This document shows positions 17,399-25,764 of a stretch of DNA of 64,000 nt, in pieces. Numbering within the stretch: position 1 is the stretch's first letter; each line of letters opens with the position of its first letter. A program made the translations under genes and the position numbers. The notes under the pieces were generated by a model. The model was given only the letters and a program-made list of their open reading frames with translations. It was not told the origin of the DNA and did no database searches. Origin of the DNA: Paenibacillaceae bacterium (lineage in GTDB: Bacteria; Bacillota; Clostridia; Lachnospirales; Lachnospiraceae). The stretch is from the NCBI GenBank assembly GCA_015057705.1, contig SVDU01000020.1:1-64000 (forward strand). The letters are read 5' to 3'.

Positions 17399-18631
17399 AT
17401 GTTTGTTATTTATAATGAAAAAACAAGAAGGCCGATTAAGGTATGGCTGGAGAATATAGATCAGATTGAAAAAAGCTGTTTGGAGCAGGCGTATCACCTG
17501 GCTGATCTGCCATTTATACATAAGTGGGTTTGCCTGATGCCAGATACACATGCCGGAATGGGAATGCCCATCGGCGGAGTGATCGCTACCGAAGGTGTTA
17601 TTATACCCAATGCCGTTGGAGTGGACATTGGCTGTGGAATGAATTTCATCTCCACAAATATTAAAGCTGCAGCGCTAAAAGAAGTGGTAATTGGGAATGG
17701 CACGCTTGTGCAGACCATAATTGCAGATATAATGGGGGATATTCCTGTTGGCTTTAATTCACATATTGAAAAACAGACTTCCCATGTACTGGATCAGGCA
17801 CTTGAGCAGGCCGAAAAATATAAGAGCAATCAGGAATTGTTTCCCTTAATTGAATCTGCCTATTATCAGGTGGGAACTCTGGGAGGCGGAAATCATTTTA
17901 TAGAGCTTCAGGAAGATCAGGACGGCTATTTGGGAATTATGCTTCATTCCGGCAGCCGTCACTTTGGCAAACGTATCTGTGATGCTTATCATAAGAAAGC
18001 AAGAGCTCTAAATGAGATGTGGTATTCACACGTTCCTGATGAGTACCGTCTGGCATTTCTTCCGGTTGATTCAGAAGAAGGGCAGCAATACATTGCATGG
18101 ATGAATCTGGCTATGGATTATGCCTTTGAAAACCGGGCCAGAATGATGCAACGTGTAAAAGATATTGTGACAGAGAAAATTCAGAAATATTCAGATCAGA
18201 AGGTTGTTTTCGGTGAGGAAATTAACTGTCACCATAACTATGCGTCTTTGGAGAATCATTATGGTAAAAATGTCTGGGTACACAGAAAAGGTGCCACCAG
18301 AGCACGAAGCGGTGAGCTGGCAGTGATTCCCGGTGCAATGGGATCTTATAGCTATGTGGTAAAAGGCAGGGGCAATGAAGAAAGCTTTTGCACCTCTTCT
18401 CATGGTGCCGGACGTGCTTATTCCCGTAAGGGTGCAATGGAAGCATTTAGCTGTGAAGCCGTATTAAATGATCTGAAAGAACAGGGTATCGTTCTTGGTA
18501 AAACAAAAAAGGCAGATGTGGCAGAAGAAAGCCGCTTTGCTTACAAAGATATTGAAATTGTAATGGATAATCAAAATGATCTGGTTGAGATTGTTTCTAA
18601 ATTAAAGACCATTGCAGTAGTAAAAGGATAA
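17399..18631 (+). CDS. rtcB: RtcB family RNA ligase
   Basis: A 410-residue RNA ligase that joins 2',3'-cyclic phosphate or 3'-phosphate ends to 5'-OH ends using GTP and Mn2+. Visible active-site groups are D76 and C79 in GVDIGCG, N165/H166 in GGGNHFIEL, H183 in MLHSGSRHFG, H278/H279 in NCHHN, and the guanylylated H335 in SSHGAGRAYS. All expected residues appear present, and the length is normal for the bacterial clade. The ATG at 17399 has an ACGGAGG site and is preferred to the one at 17369. It heads a unit with a structured RNA, slipin and two nucleotidyltransferases. No archease or RtcA gene is visible. Confidence 0.92.
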   Translation: MFVIYNEKTRRPIKVWLENIDQIEKSCLEQAYHLADLPFIHKWVCLMPDTHAGMGMPIGGVIATEGVIIPNAVGVDIGCGMNFISTNIKAAALKEVVIGNGTLVQTIIADIMGDIPVGFNSHIEKQTSHVLDQALEQAEKYKSNQELFPLIESAYYQVGTLGGGNHFIELQEDQDGYLGIMLHSGSRHFGKRICDAYHKKARALNEMWYSHVPDEYRLAFLPVDSEEGQQYIAWMNLAMDYAFENRARMMQRVKDIVTEKIQKYSDQKVVFGEEINCHHNYASLENHYGKNVWVHRKGATRARSGELAVIPGAMGSYSYVVKGRGNEESFCTSSHGAGRAYSRKGAMEAFSCEAVLNDLKEQGIVLGKTKKADVAEESRFAYKDIEIVMDNQNDLVEIVSKLKTIAVVKG

Positions 18632-18645
18632 TTATCTGCTATATA

Positions 18646-18826
18646 CCAGCGTTAAATGCTGGATGGTGCCGGCTGTAATACAGTTCGGTATGCCGCAGAA
18701 ATTATATAAATGCGAGGTGTGGGAAAAACCACATTCGCCCAAATGATTATTTGCAGGTTCGAATCCTGCCGGTTATGAAACCGATTCTCAATGGTGGAGA
18801 GATCATACAGACACCTACCAAGTGTC
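18646..18826 (+). ncRNA. tRNA-like / Y-RNA-like RNA element between rtcB and slipin
   Basis: No protein-like open frame lies here. The sequence folds into consecutive hairpins. One is 18646-18662 (5 bp). A second at 18665-18694 has an inner CTGT/ACAG and an outer TGCCG/CGGTA. A third at 18712-18738 pairs GCGA with TCGC and TGTGG with CCACA. A perfect tRNA T arm follows (stem 18753-18757 with 18765-18769, loop TTCGAAT), then 18770-18783 and 18810-18826. The T arm is preceded by a small AAAT/ATTT stem, as in a long variable arm. No 7-nt anticodon loop, clean acceptor stem or CCA is present, so it is not a normal tRNA. T-arm mimicry next to rtcB recalls the YrlA module of bacterial Y RNAs (inference). 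Confidence 0.6.
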
Positions 18827-18847
18827 CAACTTAATGATATGTAAATA

Positions 18848-19102
18848 TGATATCTGCCAGTCAGTTTGCTTTCAGTGCCAGAAAACCGGCATTCTCAGTT
18901 TTTTGGAGATCTCCGGTGCTGGTATATGATGCAGGTATGACAGCAGAGCGGCAGTTTTGTACTGGTCGTTTCCTTCCGTACAGTTTCTGGTCTCATTTCC
19001 TGGGGGATGGAGAGTCAAAAGAAGGCTTTCCGGGCAGCAGGTAACCGGATCAGAAACCAGGCTAAGGCCGGTCAGTCCGCAGCTTCTCTGAGGCAGATAT
19101 CA
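18848..19102 (+). ncRNA. candidate structured RNA domain, 255 nt
   Basis: The ends of this non-coding block form an 11-bp perfect long-range helix (18848-18858 with 19092-19102). Inside, several further helices are compatible: 18885-18891 with 18917-18923 (7 bp), 18983-18992 with 19048-19057 (10 bp, one G-U), and 19009-19016 with 19024-19031 (8 bp, seven-base loop). Local GC is higher than in nearby intergenic DNA. It ends about 50 bases before the slipin start, where the sequence becomes A-rich and unstructured. It may be one transcript with the tRNA-like part. I do not recognise a known RNA family. Confidence 0.5.
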
Positions 19103-19154
19103 GACTTACATTTACAAACAAAAAACAAATAATATAAATAAGAGGCGACAAACT

Positions 19155-20258
19155 ATGAAATATATAATCAATCAGAATGAATGTGGTTATTTAATGAAAA
19201 ACGGTATTTTTATCAAAACCTTATACTACGGTAAGCATCGCTATTCCAGAACGTTTGGCTATCAGGTTATAATTGAAAAGATGGAAAACATGGTTGATTT
19301 TGAAATATTGCCCATAGAGGTATTGTTAAAGGATCAATCATTTGCTGATAGAATTTTACATATTAAGATTCCGGAGGGACACATCGGTATTTTGCGATAT
19401 AATGGTGTGGTACAAAAGGTGCTGACTGAGCCTGTATATCTGTATTGGAATAACTGGAAACAATATGAGTATGAGCTCTTAGATATGAGAGAGGCGAAAA
19501 CGAAATCAGAAATCACAAAATCCCGTCTGACTCATATTCCGCTAAAATATTATAAGAAAGTGGAGATTAAAACAGGTGAAACCGGTATTTTATTTTTCGA
19601 CAATCAGATTGTGGAAGAATTAGCGGCAGGTACTTATTATTACTGGACGTATGCCAAGGATGTATTATGCCAGGTGATTGATTTGAAAACCAAAACATTA
19701 GAGATAAACGGTCAGGAGATCCTGACGGCCGACCGAATCGGCATCAGAGTTAATCTGCTTTGTACATACCGGGTTACTCAGGCACAAAGAATGCTTGAGA
19801 CCATAAAGAATCTGGAAACTCAGCTGTATGCCTGCGCGCAGCTGGTGGTAAGAGAATATATCGGTTCCTATCGTCTGGATGAGATTTTAGAGCAGAAAGA
19901 AGAGATCTCAGGTTTTATCTTTGCACGGCTGAAAGAGGTTCAGGAGGACTACTGTGTGGAATATTTGACTGCTGGTATCAAAGATATCATATTACCAGGC
20001 GAGATCCGGGATATTATGAATACTGTACTGATAGCTGAGCGGAAAGCACAAGCCAATGTTATCACCAGGCGGGAGGAGGTGGCTTCCACCCGGTCACTGC
20101 TCAATACGGCAAAATTAATGGATGAGAACAAAACTCTCTATAAACTAAAGGAGTTAGAGTGTCTGGAACGTATCTGCATGCAAGTAGGTAATATCAATGT
20201 AGCAGGCAGCGGCGCATTGCTGGGACAGCTCAGGGAGTTAATGGGCAGCGGTGTATAA
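19155..20258 (+). CDS. slipin / SPFH domain protein
   Basis: A 367-residue member of the stomatin/slipin group. The N-terminal about 130 residues are a diverged repeat-rich region. A clear SPFH/band-7 core follows (VEIKTGETGILFFDNQIVEE, TYYYWTYAKDVLCQVIDLKT, ILTADRIGIRVNLLCTYRV), then a helical part (AERKAQANVITRREEVASTR) typical of oligomerising slipins. No long N-terminal membrane helix is obvious, so membrane association would be peripheral or through partners. SPFH proteins are recurrent neighbours of RtcB; the mechanism is unknown. It follows the structured RNA spacer directly. Confidence 0.85.
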   Translation: MKYIINQNECGYLMKNGIFIKTLYYGKHRYSRTFGYQVIIEKMENMVDFEILPIEVLLKDQSFADRILHIKIPEGHIGILRYNGVVQKVLTEPVYLYWNNWKQYEYELLDMREAKTKSEITKSRLTHIPLKYYKKVEIKTGETGILFFDNQIVEELAAGTYYYWTYAKDVLCQVIDLKTKTLEINGQEILTADRIGIRVNLLCTYRVTQAQRMLETIKNLETQLYACAQLVVREYIGSYRLDEILEQKEEISGFIFARLKEVQEDYCVEYLTAGIKDIILPGEIRDIMNTVLIAERKAQANVITRREEVASTRSLLNTAKLMDENKTLYKLKELECLERICMQVGNINVAGSGALLGQLRELMGSGV

Positions 20259-20289
20259 TTAAAAAACAGTTAGGGGGAGATAAGAGAAT

Positions 20290-21312
20290 ATGAAAGACTT
20301 CAAAAAATTAATTAATTCAGCTGACTATGATTTCCTTAGAAAACACGAAAGATTGGGAAATAATATTATCCTTCTTGGTTTGGGCGGCAGTCACGCATAT
20401 GGAACAAACAATGAGAACAGTGATATTGATTTCCGCGGTATTACTCTCAATTTACCATCTGATCTGATTGGTTTAACAGAATTCCAACAGTATGAGGATT
20501 TAAAGACAGATACAGTCATTTATTCATTTAATAAGATAGTAAGATTGCTGCTTGAGTGTAATCCAAACACATGTGAGATTCTTGGACTGGATGAAGACCA
20601 GTATTTTATTAAAACAAAACTGGGTCAGGAATTACTTGAAAATAAGGGACTTTTTCTCTCCAAAAGGGCGGCGAAATCTTTTGGGGGATATGCAGGTGCA
20701 CAGCTGAGACGTCTTCAAAATGCTATAGCCAGGGATTCTATGCCTCAGACAGAAAAGGAGATACATATCTTAAATTCCGTCAAGAATGCACTGGAGGATT
20801 TTCAGCGGCGTTATGACAGCATTGATCAGGGAAGCATTCATCTTTATATTGATACAGCTGTAAACCGTGAATTTGACACAGAGATATTTGTAGATGCCTC
20901 GTATAAGCACCTGCCGCTGCGTGATTATGAAAACATGTGGTCCGTTATGCATAATGTTGTTAAGGATTACGATAAGATAGGAAAACGGAACAGAAAAAAG
21001 GATGACAATCATCTGAACAAGCACGCCATGCATTTAATCAGGCTGTTTATGATGGCAATTGATATATTGGAAAAGGGTGAGATTAATACCAGCCGGAAGA
21101 ATGACCTGGATCTGCTTAAAAAGATAAGGAGCGGCAGTTTTCAACGGGATGATAAAACATTTGACAGTGAATTCTATGATATACTCGCAGATTATGAAGG
21201 CAGGCTTGAGAAAGCAATAAAGGTAAGCGTTTTACCAGATAATCCGGATATGGATAAAGTTGAGGCGTTCGTTGAATATATCAACAAGAAAGTGATAGAG
21301 GGTGATTATTGA
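20290..21312 (+). CDS. pol-beta-type nucleotidyltransferase (YcgL-like), long form
   Basis: A 340-residue protein. The nucleotidyltransferase motif is GLGGSHAYGTNNENSDIDFR near residues 31-50, with the GS and DxD metal-binding pair that define the pol-beta superfamily. The remaining about 270 residues are helical, with a conserved-looking HLNKHAMHLIRLFMMA segment. Families with this layout (COG3541-like) are predicted nucleotidyltransferases of unknown substrate. In an RtcB operon an RNA 3'-end or tRNA modification role is attractive (inference). It starts after an AGGGGGAG site, and the next gene starts on its stop codon. Confidence 0.82.
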   Translation: MKDFKKLINSADYDFLRKHERLGNNIILLGLGGSHAYGTNNENSDIDFRGITLNLPSDLIGLTEFQQYEDLKTDTVIYSFNKIVRLLLECNPNTCEILGLDEDQYFIKTKLGQELLENKGLFLSKRAAKSFGGYAGAQLRRLQNAIARDSMPQTEKEIHILNSVKNALEDFQRRYDSIDQGSIHLYIDTAVNREFDTEIFVDASYKHLPLRDYENMWSVMHNVVKDYDKIGKRNRKKDDNHLNKHAMHLIRLFMMAIDILEKGEINTSRKNDLDLLKKIRSGSFQRDDKTFDSEFYDILADYEGRLEKAIKVSVLPDNPDMDKVEAFVEYINKKVIEGDY

Positions 21313-22073
21313 TGTTTGATATCAGAAGTGAAATTCAACAAAAGTTGTTGGAAATTGAAAAGAAAGAGAATGTAAAAATTTTGCATGCAGTGGAGTCAGG
21401 AAGCCGAGCATGGGGGGTTGCATCGCCGGATAGTGATTATGATGTCCGATTTATTTATATCAGGAGAAAGGAAGATTATCTTAAATTAAATGAATCAAAG
21501 GATGTGATAGATTGGCAGCTTGATGAAGTGCTGGATATCAATGGCTGGGATTTAAAAAAAGTATTAAAACAGTTCTACCGGGGAAATGCAACTTTATTTG
21601 AATGGAGTAATTCCCCGATTGTATATAAGACAACTGAATTATGGAAACAGATATATGATGAAGCAAAAGGCTGCTTTTCAATAAAAGCAGCGGCATACCA
21701 TTATTATGGTACTGCAAAAAACACATATATCAAGTATTTGCAGGAAGAGTCTGTGAAGTATAAAAAATATTTCTATGCATTAAGACCTTTGCTTGCAGGA
21801 AAGTATATACAGGAATTTCAGTGTCCGCCTCCTGTATTATTTGATGATCTTATGAAAATGAATATTCCGGCAGAACTTCGTAATGGAATTGATGAGCTGT
21901 TAGAAATCAAAAAAAAGAGTGATGAAAAAGAAAAGGGTGCACAAATTTCAGTGATTCAGGATTTTATCAACAACGAATTAGAAAATCAAAAAGCTTATGT
22001 GGAAAGCATTTCGGATGATAGAAAACATGAGTGGGATGATTTGAACCATATTTTTTTGAAAACGTTCAGTTAA
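21312..22073 (+). CDS. pol-beta-type nucleotidyltransferase (YcgL-like), short form
   Basis: A 253-residue second nucleotidyltransferase with the motif VESGSRAWGVASPDSDYDVR near residues 27-46, again with the GS and DxD residues. It then has LDINGWDLKKVLKQFYRGN and a helical tail. It is a different subfamily from its neighbour (GSRAWG rather than GSHAYG), so the two are not a recent duplication. The ATG shares its A with the upstream TGA (TGATG), indicating coupled translation. It is the last gene of the rtcB unit; a weak terminator follows. Confidence 0.8.
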   Translation: MFDIRSEIQQKLLEIEKKENVKILHAVESGSRAWGVASPDSDYDVRFIYIRRKEDYLKLNESKDVIDWQLDEVLDINGWDLKKVLKQFYRGNATLFEWSNSPIVYKTTELWKQIYDEAKGCFSIKAAAYHYYGTAKNTYIKYLQEESVKYKKYFYALRPLLAGKYIQEFQCPPPVLFDDLMKMNIPAELRNGIDELLEIKKKSDEKEKGAQISVIQDFINNELENQKAYVESISDDRKHEWDDLNHIFLKTFS

Positions 22074-22133
22074 AGATGTAAAGCGCAGGCAGGTTATTTT
22101 ATTTCGTTATTTACCGATATAATAAAATAGAAG

Positions 22134-22169
22134 GCAGTGATAATAATGTATATATAAACTGCTTTTTTT
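22134..22169 (+). terminator. weak intrinsic terminator of the rtcB unit
   Basis: GCAGT (22134-22138) pairs with ACTGC (22158-22162), and seven T residues follow. The stem is short and the loop is 19 bases, so efficiency may be low. Confidence 0.45.
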
Positions 22170-22201
22170 GTACAAAGTTTTTTAAAATCAGGGGGAAAAG
22201 T

Positions 22202-22679
22202 ATGAGAAAGGGAAAAATGATATTAATTGCTTTACTAGTTATTTTTGCAACAGCCTTCGGGCATCAGACCATTTCGCAGGCATCACAGACAAGTACAACC
22301 GTATCTGTTACAGATTCGATCCAGAGGTATTGAATATTTCTTGTTAACGGATAATTTTGAACTGTATGAAGTAGATGGAGCCAGACTTGATGGCAATACT
22401 CTGAACTTTAATGCGGTCTATACATTTACCATTGCAGATATTTATGGAACCAGCCGATCACTGCTTTATACAAAGTTTGTTTATCAATATGCAGATGGTC
22501 AATGGCACTTAATTGCAAGTGGGGAGGAGGCGGATCCATCAATGTCTGGCAAGCCTAACCGAGTGGCAATTTTATATGCTAAGCAGGATAAAACCAAAGA
22601 ACAGTTTGGAGTCGATAATATTATGGATCTGTTTGAATTCAACAAAGTGAATTATCGTAAAAAGTATCTGAATCAGTAA
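22202..22679 (+). pseudogene. secreted protein gene with frameshift
   Basis: After an AGGGGG site the ATG at 22202 opens a signal peptide (MRKGKMILIALLVIFATAFG) and 20 more residues, then stops at TGA near 22331. In another frame a coherent domain begins at once, IEYFLLTDNFELYEVDGARL, and runs to 22679 with strand-rich sequence (TKFVYQYADGQWHLIASGEE). A frameshift or small deletion near 22320 has separated the signal peptide from the mature domain. The alternative start in the second frame lacks a ribosome site. The family is not recognised. Confidence 0.65.
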
Positions 22680-22712
22680 AGAAAAAATCCAGCCCAAAAG
22701 AGGTGATACAAA

Positions 22713-22916
22713 ATGAGTAAATACAATGCTTTATGGGAATACGTCCAGAAAAATGGCAGCCCGTCCTTTAAACTGACGTTTGATGAAATCGGCGAGATCG
22801 CAGGAATACCTCTAGACCACTCTTTTTTAACATATAAAAAAGAACTGGCTGAATATGGATATCAGGTAGGAAAGATATCCATGAAAGAAAAAACGGTTAT
22901 CTTCAATATTTTATAA
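22713..22916 (+). CDS. small conserved protein, 67 aa
   Basis: A 67-residue protein (MSKYNALWEYVQKNGSPSFK, then LTFDEIGEIAGIPLDHSFLT and a basic C-terminus). The pattern resembles a family of small proteins often annotated as DUF7662-like in Firmicutes, with a helix-turn-helix-like core. Function is unknown. The AGAGGTG ribosome site is well placed. The product could bind DNA or a protein partner. Confidence 0.6.
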   Translation: MSKYNALWEYVQKNGSPSFKLTFDEIGEIAGIPLDHSFLTYKKELAEYGYQVGKISMKEKTVIFNIL

Positions 22917-22933
22917 GTAAGGGGGAATCTTCT

Positions 22934-23014
22934 GTGGAGGAAAAAGCAAAAATTAAGGGGAAATTTACTGATGGTGATCTTTACTGGATCAGAGAAGGAA
23001 CACATATAAGTTGA
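22934..23014 (+). CDS. possible 26-aa peptide
   Basis: A GTG start preceded by AGGGGG opens 26 codons (KGKFTDGDLYWIREGTHIS at the end) directly after the 67-residue gene and before a strong terminator. The good ribosome site argues for translation, but the sequence also looks like the tail of a longer, lost protein. Confidence 0.3.
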   Translation: MEEKAKIKGKFTDGDLYWIREGTHIS

Positions 23015-23021
23015 TTTTGAG

Positions 23022-23055
23022 AAAACCTTGAGTAGAAAGACTCGGGGTTTTTCTG
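23022..23055 (+). terminator. intrinsic terminator
   Basis: A 12-bp stem with two G-U pairs (23022-23033 with 23040-23051) and a six-base loop ends in TTTTT. Confidence 0.8.
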
Positions 23056-23215
23056 TTTTCAGAGGTAACAGATAAGAAATTCGGGCAGAAAATATCCCCT
23101 CCCCTGGCTTGTGGGTAAATTCACATTAAAGTATAATTGCAGCTATGTGAAAATGGTTCATTTGCGTAGATTTACAGGATAGAAAAATGTACAGACAGAA
23201 CTGGGGGCAGAATCA

Positions 23216-23950
23216 ATGAACAGAGATGAACGACAGAAACCATGGGGAGATGGGGAGGACTATAACCGTTACATAGTTTCAGAACTGGCATCCTTTCGGA
23301 AAGATGCATGGAAAAGGCAGATTGGAAAACATCTGAATGGAAGAAGAGAATTAAAAATATTGGATGCCGGCACAGGACCCGGTTTTTTTGCGTGTATTCT
23401 TTCAGAGGAAGGACAACAGGTGACTGGAATTGACTATTCGGATGGCATGATTGCATGTGCCAAAGATAATGCAGAAAAACTGGGAGTGTCTGCAGATTTT
23501 AAGAAAATGGATCTCAATCAGCTGGAGTTTAAGGATGAAGAATTTGATGTGATTGTTACAAGAAATGTAACTTGGACATTGGAGCATCCCAAACAAGTCT
23601 ACAATGAATGGAAGCGGATTTTAAAGAAGAACGGAAAGCTCTTAATTTATGACGCCAACTGGCATCTCCATTTCTTTGATGAAGAAAAACTCAAGCGTGT
23701 CAGAGAAAGAGAAGAGCGTTACTTACATAAATATGGAAAAAAAGAGGTAGTAGCAATTGAAAATATGGAATTCTTTGCAGCCTCTCCGCTGACAAGTACA
23801 CTGCGTCCGGTATGGGATAAACAGACACTTGAGAATATTGGCATGAGTGTACAGATAAAGGATAATATTGGTGAAAACGTGTATGAAGAATGGGAAAAGG
23901 ATCTGTACGGGGAGTCTCCCTTATTTGAGATTTGTGCCACAAAATGTTGA
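23216..23950 (+). CDS. class I SAM-dependent methyltransferase (first of pair)
   Basis: A 244-residue enzyme with a Rossmann SAM-binding fold: motif I ILDAGTGPGFFACIL near residue 49, acidic loop GIDYSDGM near 73, and motif IV region VIVTRNVTWTLEHP near 118. Its closest relative in the window is the gene at 29143, with which it shares the unusual RNV-WTL motif and the distal RPVWDKQTLENIG segment. The two flank the ABC importer genes. The substrate is unknown, but the context suggests modification of the imported ligand or a metallophore. Confidence 0.82.
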   Translation: MNRDERQKPWGDGEDYNRYIVSELASFRKDAWKRQIGKHLNGRRELKILDAGTGPGFFACILSEEGQQVTGIDYSDGMIACAKDNAEKLGVSADFKKMDLNQLEFKDEEFDVIVTRNVTWTLEHPKQVYNEWKRILKKNGKLLIYDANWHLHFFDEEKLKRVREREERYLHKYGKKEVVAIENMEFFAASPLTSTLRPVWDKQTLENIGMSVQIKDNIGENVYEEWEKDLYGESPLFEICATKC

Positions 23951-23969
23951 TGAAGGGATTGTATAAAAG

Positions 23970-24905
23970 GTGACAAAGAAAACCATAACCAGTCGCATCT
24001 TACAGATTATCATCGTATTGTTTGGAATTGGCTTTTTGACATTCGGCCTTACTTACCTTGCACCCGGTGATCCTGTAAAGGCAATGTATGCCTCAAATGG
24101 AGGTGTTCCCAGTGAGGAAGTGATGGAAGCCATGCGGGAGAAAATGGGATTAAACAAACCATTTCCGATACAGTATTTCAACTGGTTATTCAGCTGTCTA
24201 CACGGAAATCTGGGTACTTCCTATTCACTGAATAAACCGGTTGTGTCTGTGCTGCTTCAAAGACTGTGGCCCACATTAAAACTTACACTGTTTTCAATGA
24301 TGATCATGCTTGCAGTATCCGTTCCATTTGGTGTTCTTTCAGCAGTAAAACACAATAAGGCAGCTGACTATATCATACGAGCCTTCTCATTTGTGGGAGT
24401 TTCATTGCCAAGCTTCTGGCTTGGTGTTATGCTGATTTACATTGTTGCACTGAAGTTTAAGCTGCTTCCTGTCATATCCTCTGACACTGGGTTTAAGAAA
24501 ATGATTCTTCCGGCTGTTACCCTCGCTTTTCCCATGACAGCAAAATATACCAGGCAGATACGTGCTGCTGTATTGGAAGAATTACATCAGGATTATGTTG
24601 TAGGTGCACGGACCAGAGGGTTAAAGGAAAGTACGGTTCTCTTTGGGCATGTCCTTCCTAATGTACTACTTCCGTTAGTCACATTGCTGGGGTTATCCTT
24701 TGGGTCGCTTCTTGGAGGAACCGCAGTTGTGGAAGTCATCTTTTCTTACCCGGGGTTAGGCAATCTGGCTGTATCGGCAGTAGCTGCCAGAGATTATCCG
24801 CTGATTCAGGGGTATGTTCTATGGGTTGCCCTGATCTATATGGTGATCAATCTGATTGTTGATATTGCCTATGAGAAGCTGGACCCCAGAACGAAAGTGA
24901 GGTGA
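23970..24905 (+). CDS. ABC importer permease, DppB/NikB type
   Basis: A 311-residue binding-protein-dependent permease with six predicted membrane helices. It has the N-terminal LAPGDPVKAMY typical of DppB/NikB proteins and the cytoplasmic coupling loop EELHQDYVVGARTRGLKEST. It begins at GTG, 20 bases after the methyltransferase stop, and overlaps the next permease gene by four bases. It belongs to a five-gene importer of the peptide/nickel family. Confidence 0.88.
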   Translation: MTKKTITSRILQIIIVLFGIGFLTFGLTYLAPGDPVKAMYASNGGVPSEEVMEAMREKMGLNKPFPIQYFNWLFSCLHGNLGTSYSLNKPVVSVLLQRLWPTLKLTLFSMMIMLAVSVPFGVLSAVKHNKAADYIIRAFSFVGVSLPSFWLGVMLIYIVALKFKLLPVISSDTGFKKMILPAVTLAFPMTAKYTRQIRAAVLEELHQDYVVGARTRGLKESTVLFGHVLPNVLLPLVTLLGLSFGSLLGGTAVVEVIFSYPGLGNLAVSAVAARDYPLIQGYVLWVALIYMVINLIVDIAYEKLDPRTKVR

Positions 24906-25738
24906 GAGACATACAGAAGATACTTGCATTTTGCAAAAATCATAAACAGTTTACGGTCTTTTGTATCTTAGCTCTTGTTGTTATTGGGGCAGCTGTTTTT
25001 GCTCCTTTTATAGCTACCCATAATCCGTATGAAGCGGTGATAGCAAACGCAGAACAACCGCCGGATGCAAAACACTGGTTTGGAACAGATAAACTGGGAC
25101 GAGATCTGTTTTCCCGAGTTATATATGGAACACGAACGTCTCTGACTTCGGCACTGCTCTTGGTGGTGATTACACTTTTTGTTGGATCGGCACTTGGCAT
25201 TTTTGCAGGCTATTTCGGTGGAGTCACTGATTCTGTTATTATGAGAATTTCTGATATGATGATTTCATTTCCCGGACTTGTACTGGCAATCGCAATTGCC
25301 GGAATTCTCGGCCCCAGTCTTTTGAATGCCATCATTGCAATTGTAGCTGTCAGCTGGACAAAGTATGCGCGTCTCGCCCGGAGCCTTGTACTTAGAATAA
25401 AGCATAAGGATTATATGTCAGCAGCTGTACTGACTGGATCGAAGACTGGTTATATCCTTAGAAACTATATATGTAAAATGACTATGCCTATTTTGATTGT
25501 TACGGCTGCTACAGATATGGGCACGATGATGCTTGAAATAGCTGCACTTTCCTTTCTTGGATTTGGAGCACAGCCACCAATTCCTGAATGGGGAATGATG
25601 CTGAGTGAGGGACGTTCTTATTTACAGACCGCCCCCTGGATGATGTTTTTTCCAGGTCTGGCTGTATTTATTGTTGTTGCTGTATTTAATTTGCTGGGGG
25701 ATAGTCTGAGAGATATCATGGATCCGTTGAGTGATTGA
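24902..25738 (+). CDS. ABC importer permease, DppC/NikC type
   Basis: A 278-residue permease with the family signature HWFGTDKLGRDLFSRVIYGT near residue 59 and a coupling segment LVLRIKHKDYMSAAVLTGSK. It pairs with the upstream permease, sharing GTGA at the junction. The ligand class (peptide, nickel or metal chelate) cannot be decided from the permease. Confidence 0.88.
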   Translation: MRDIQKILAFCKNHKQFTVFCILALVVIGAAVFAPFIATHNPYEAVIANAEQPPDAKHWFGTDKLGRDLFSRVIYGTRTSLTSALLLVVITLFVGSALGIFAGYFGGVTDSVIMRISDMMISFPGLVLAIAIAGILGPSLLNAIIAIVAVSWTKYARLARSLVLRIKHKDYMSAAVLTGSKTGYILRNYICKMTMPILIVTAATDMGTMMLEIAALSFLGFGAQPPIPEWGMMLSEGRSYLQTAPWMMFFPGLAVFIVVAVFNLLGDSLRDIMDPLSD

Positions 25739-25764
25739 TAAAAGACCGGCAGCAGGAGGAAATT

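Noticed and set aside
18712-18783. A canonical tRNA gene at the TTCGAAT T arm
   Set aside because: No 5-bp anticodon stem with a seven-base loop, no seven-pair acceptor stem and no CCA can be placed at normal distances; the element is only tRNA-like.
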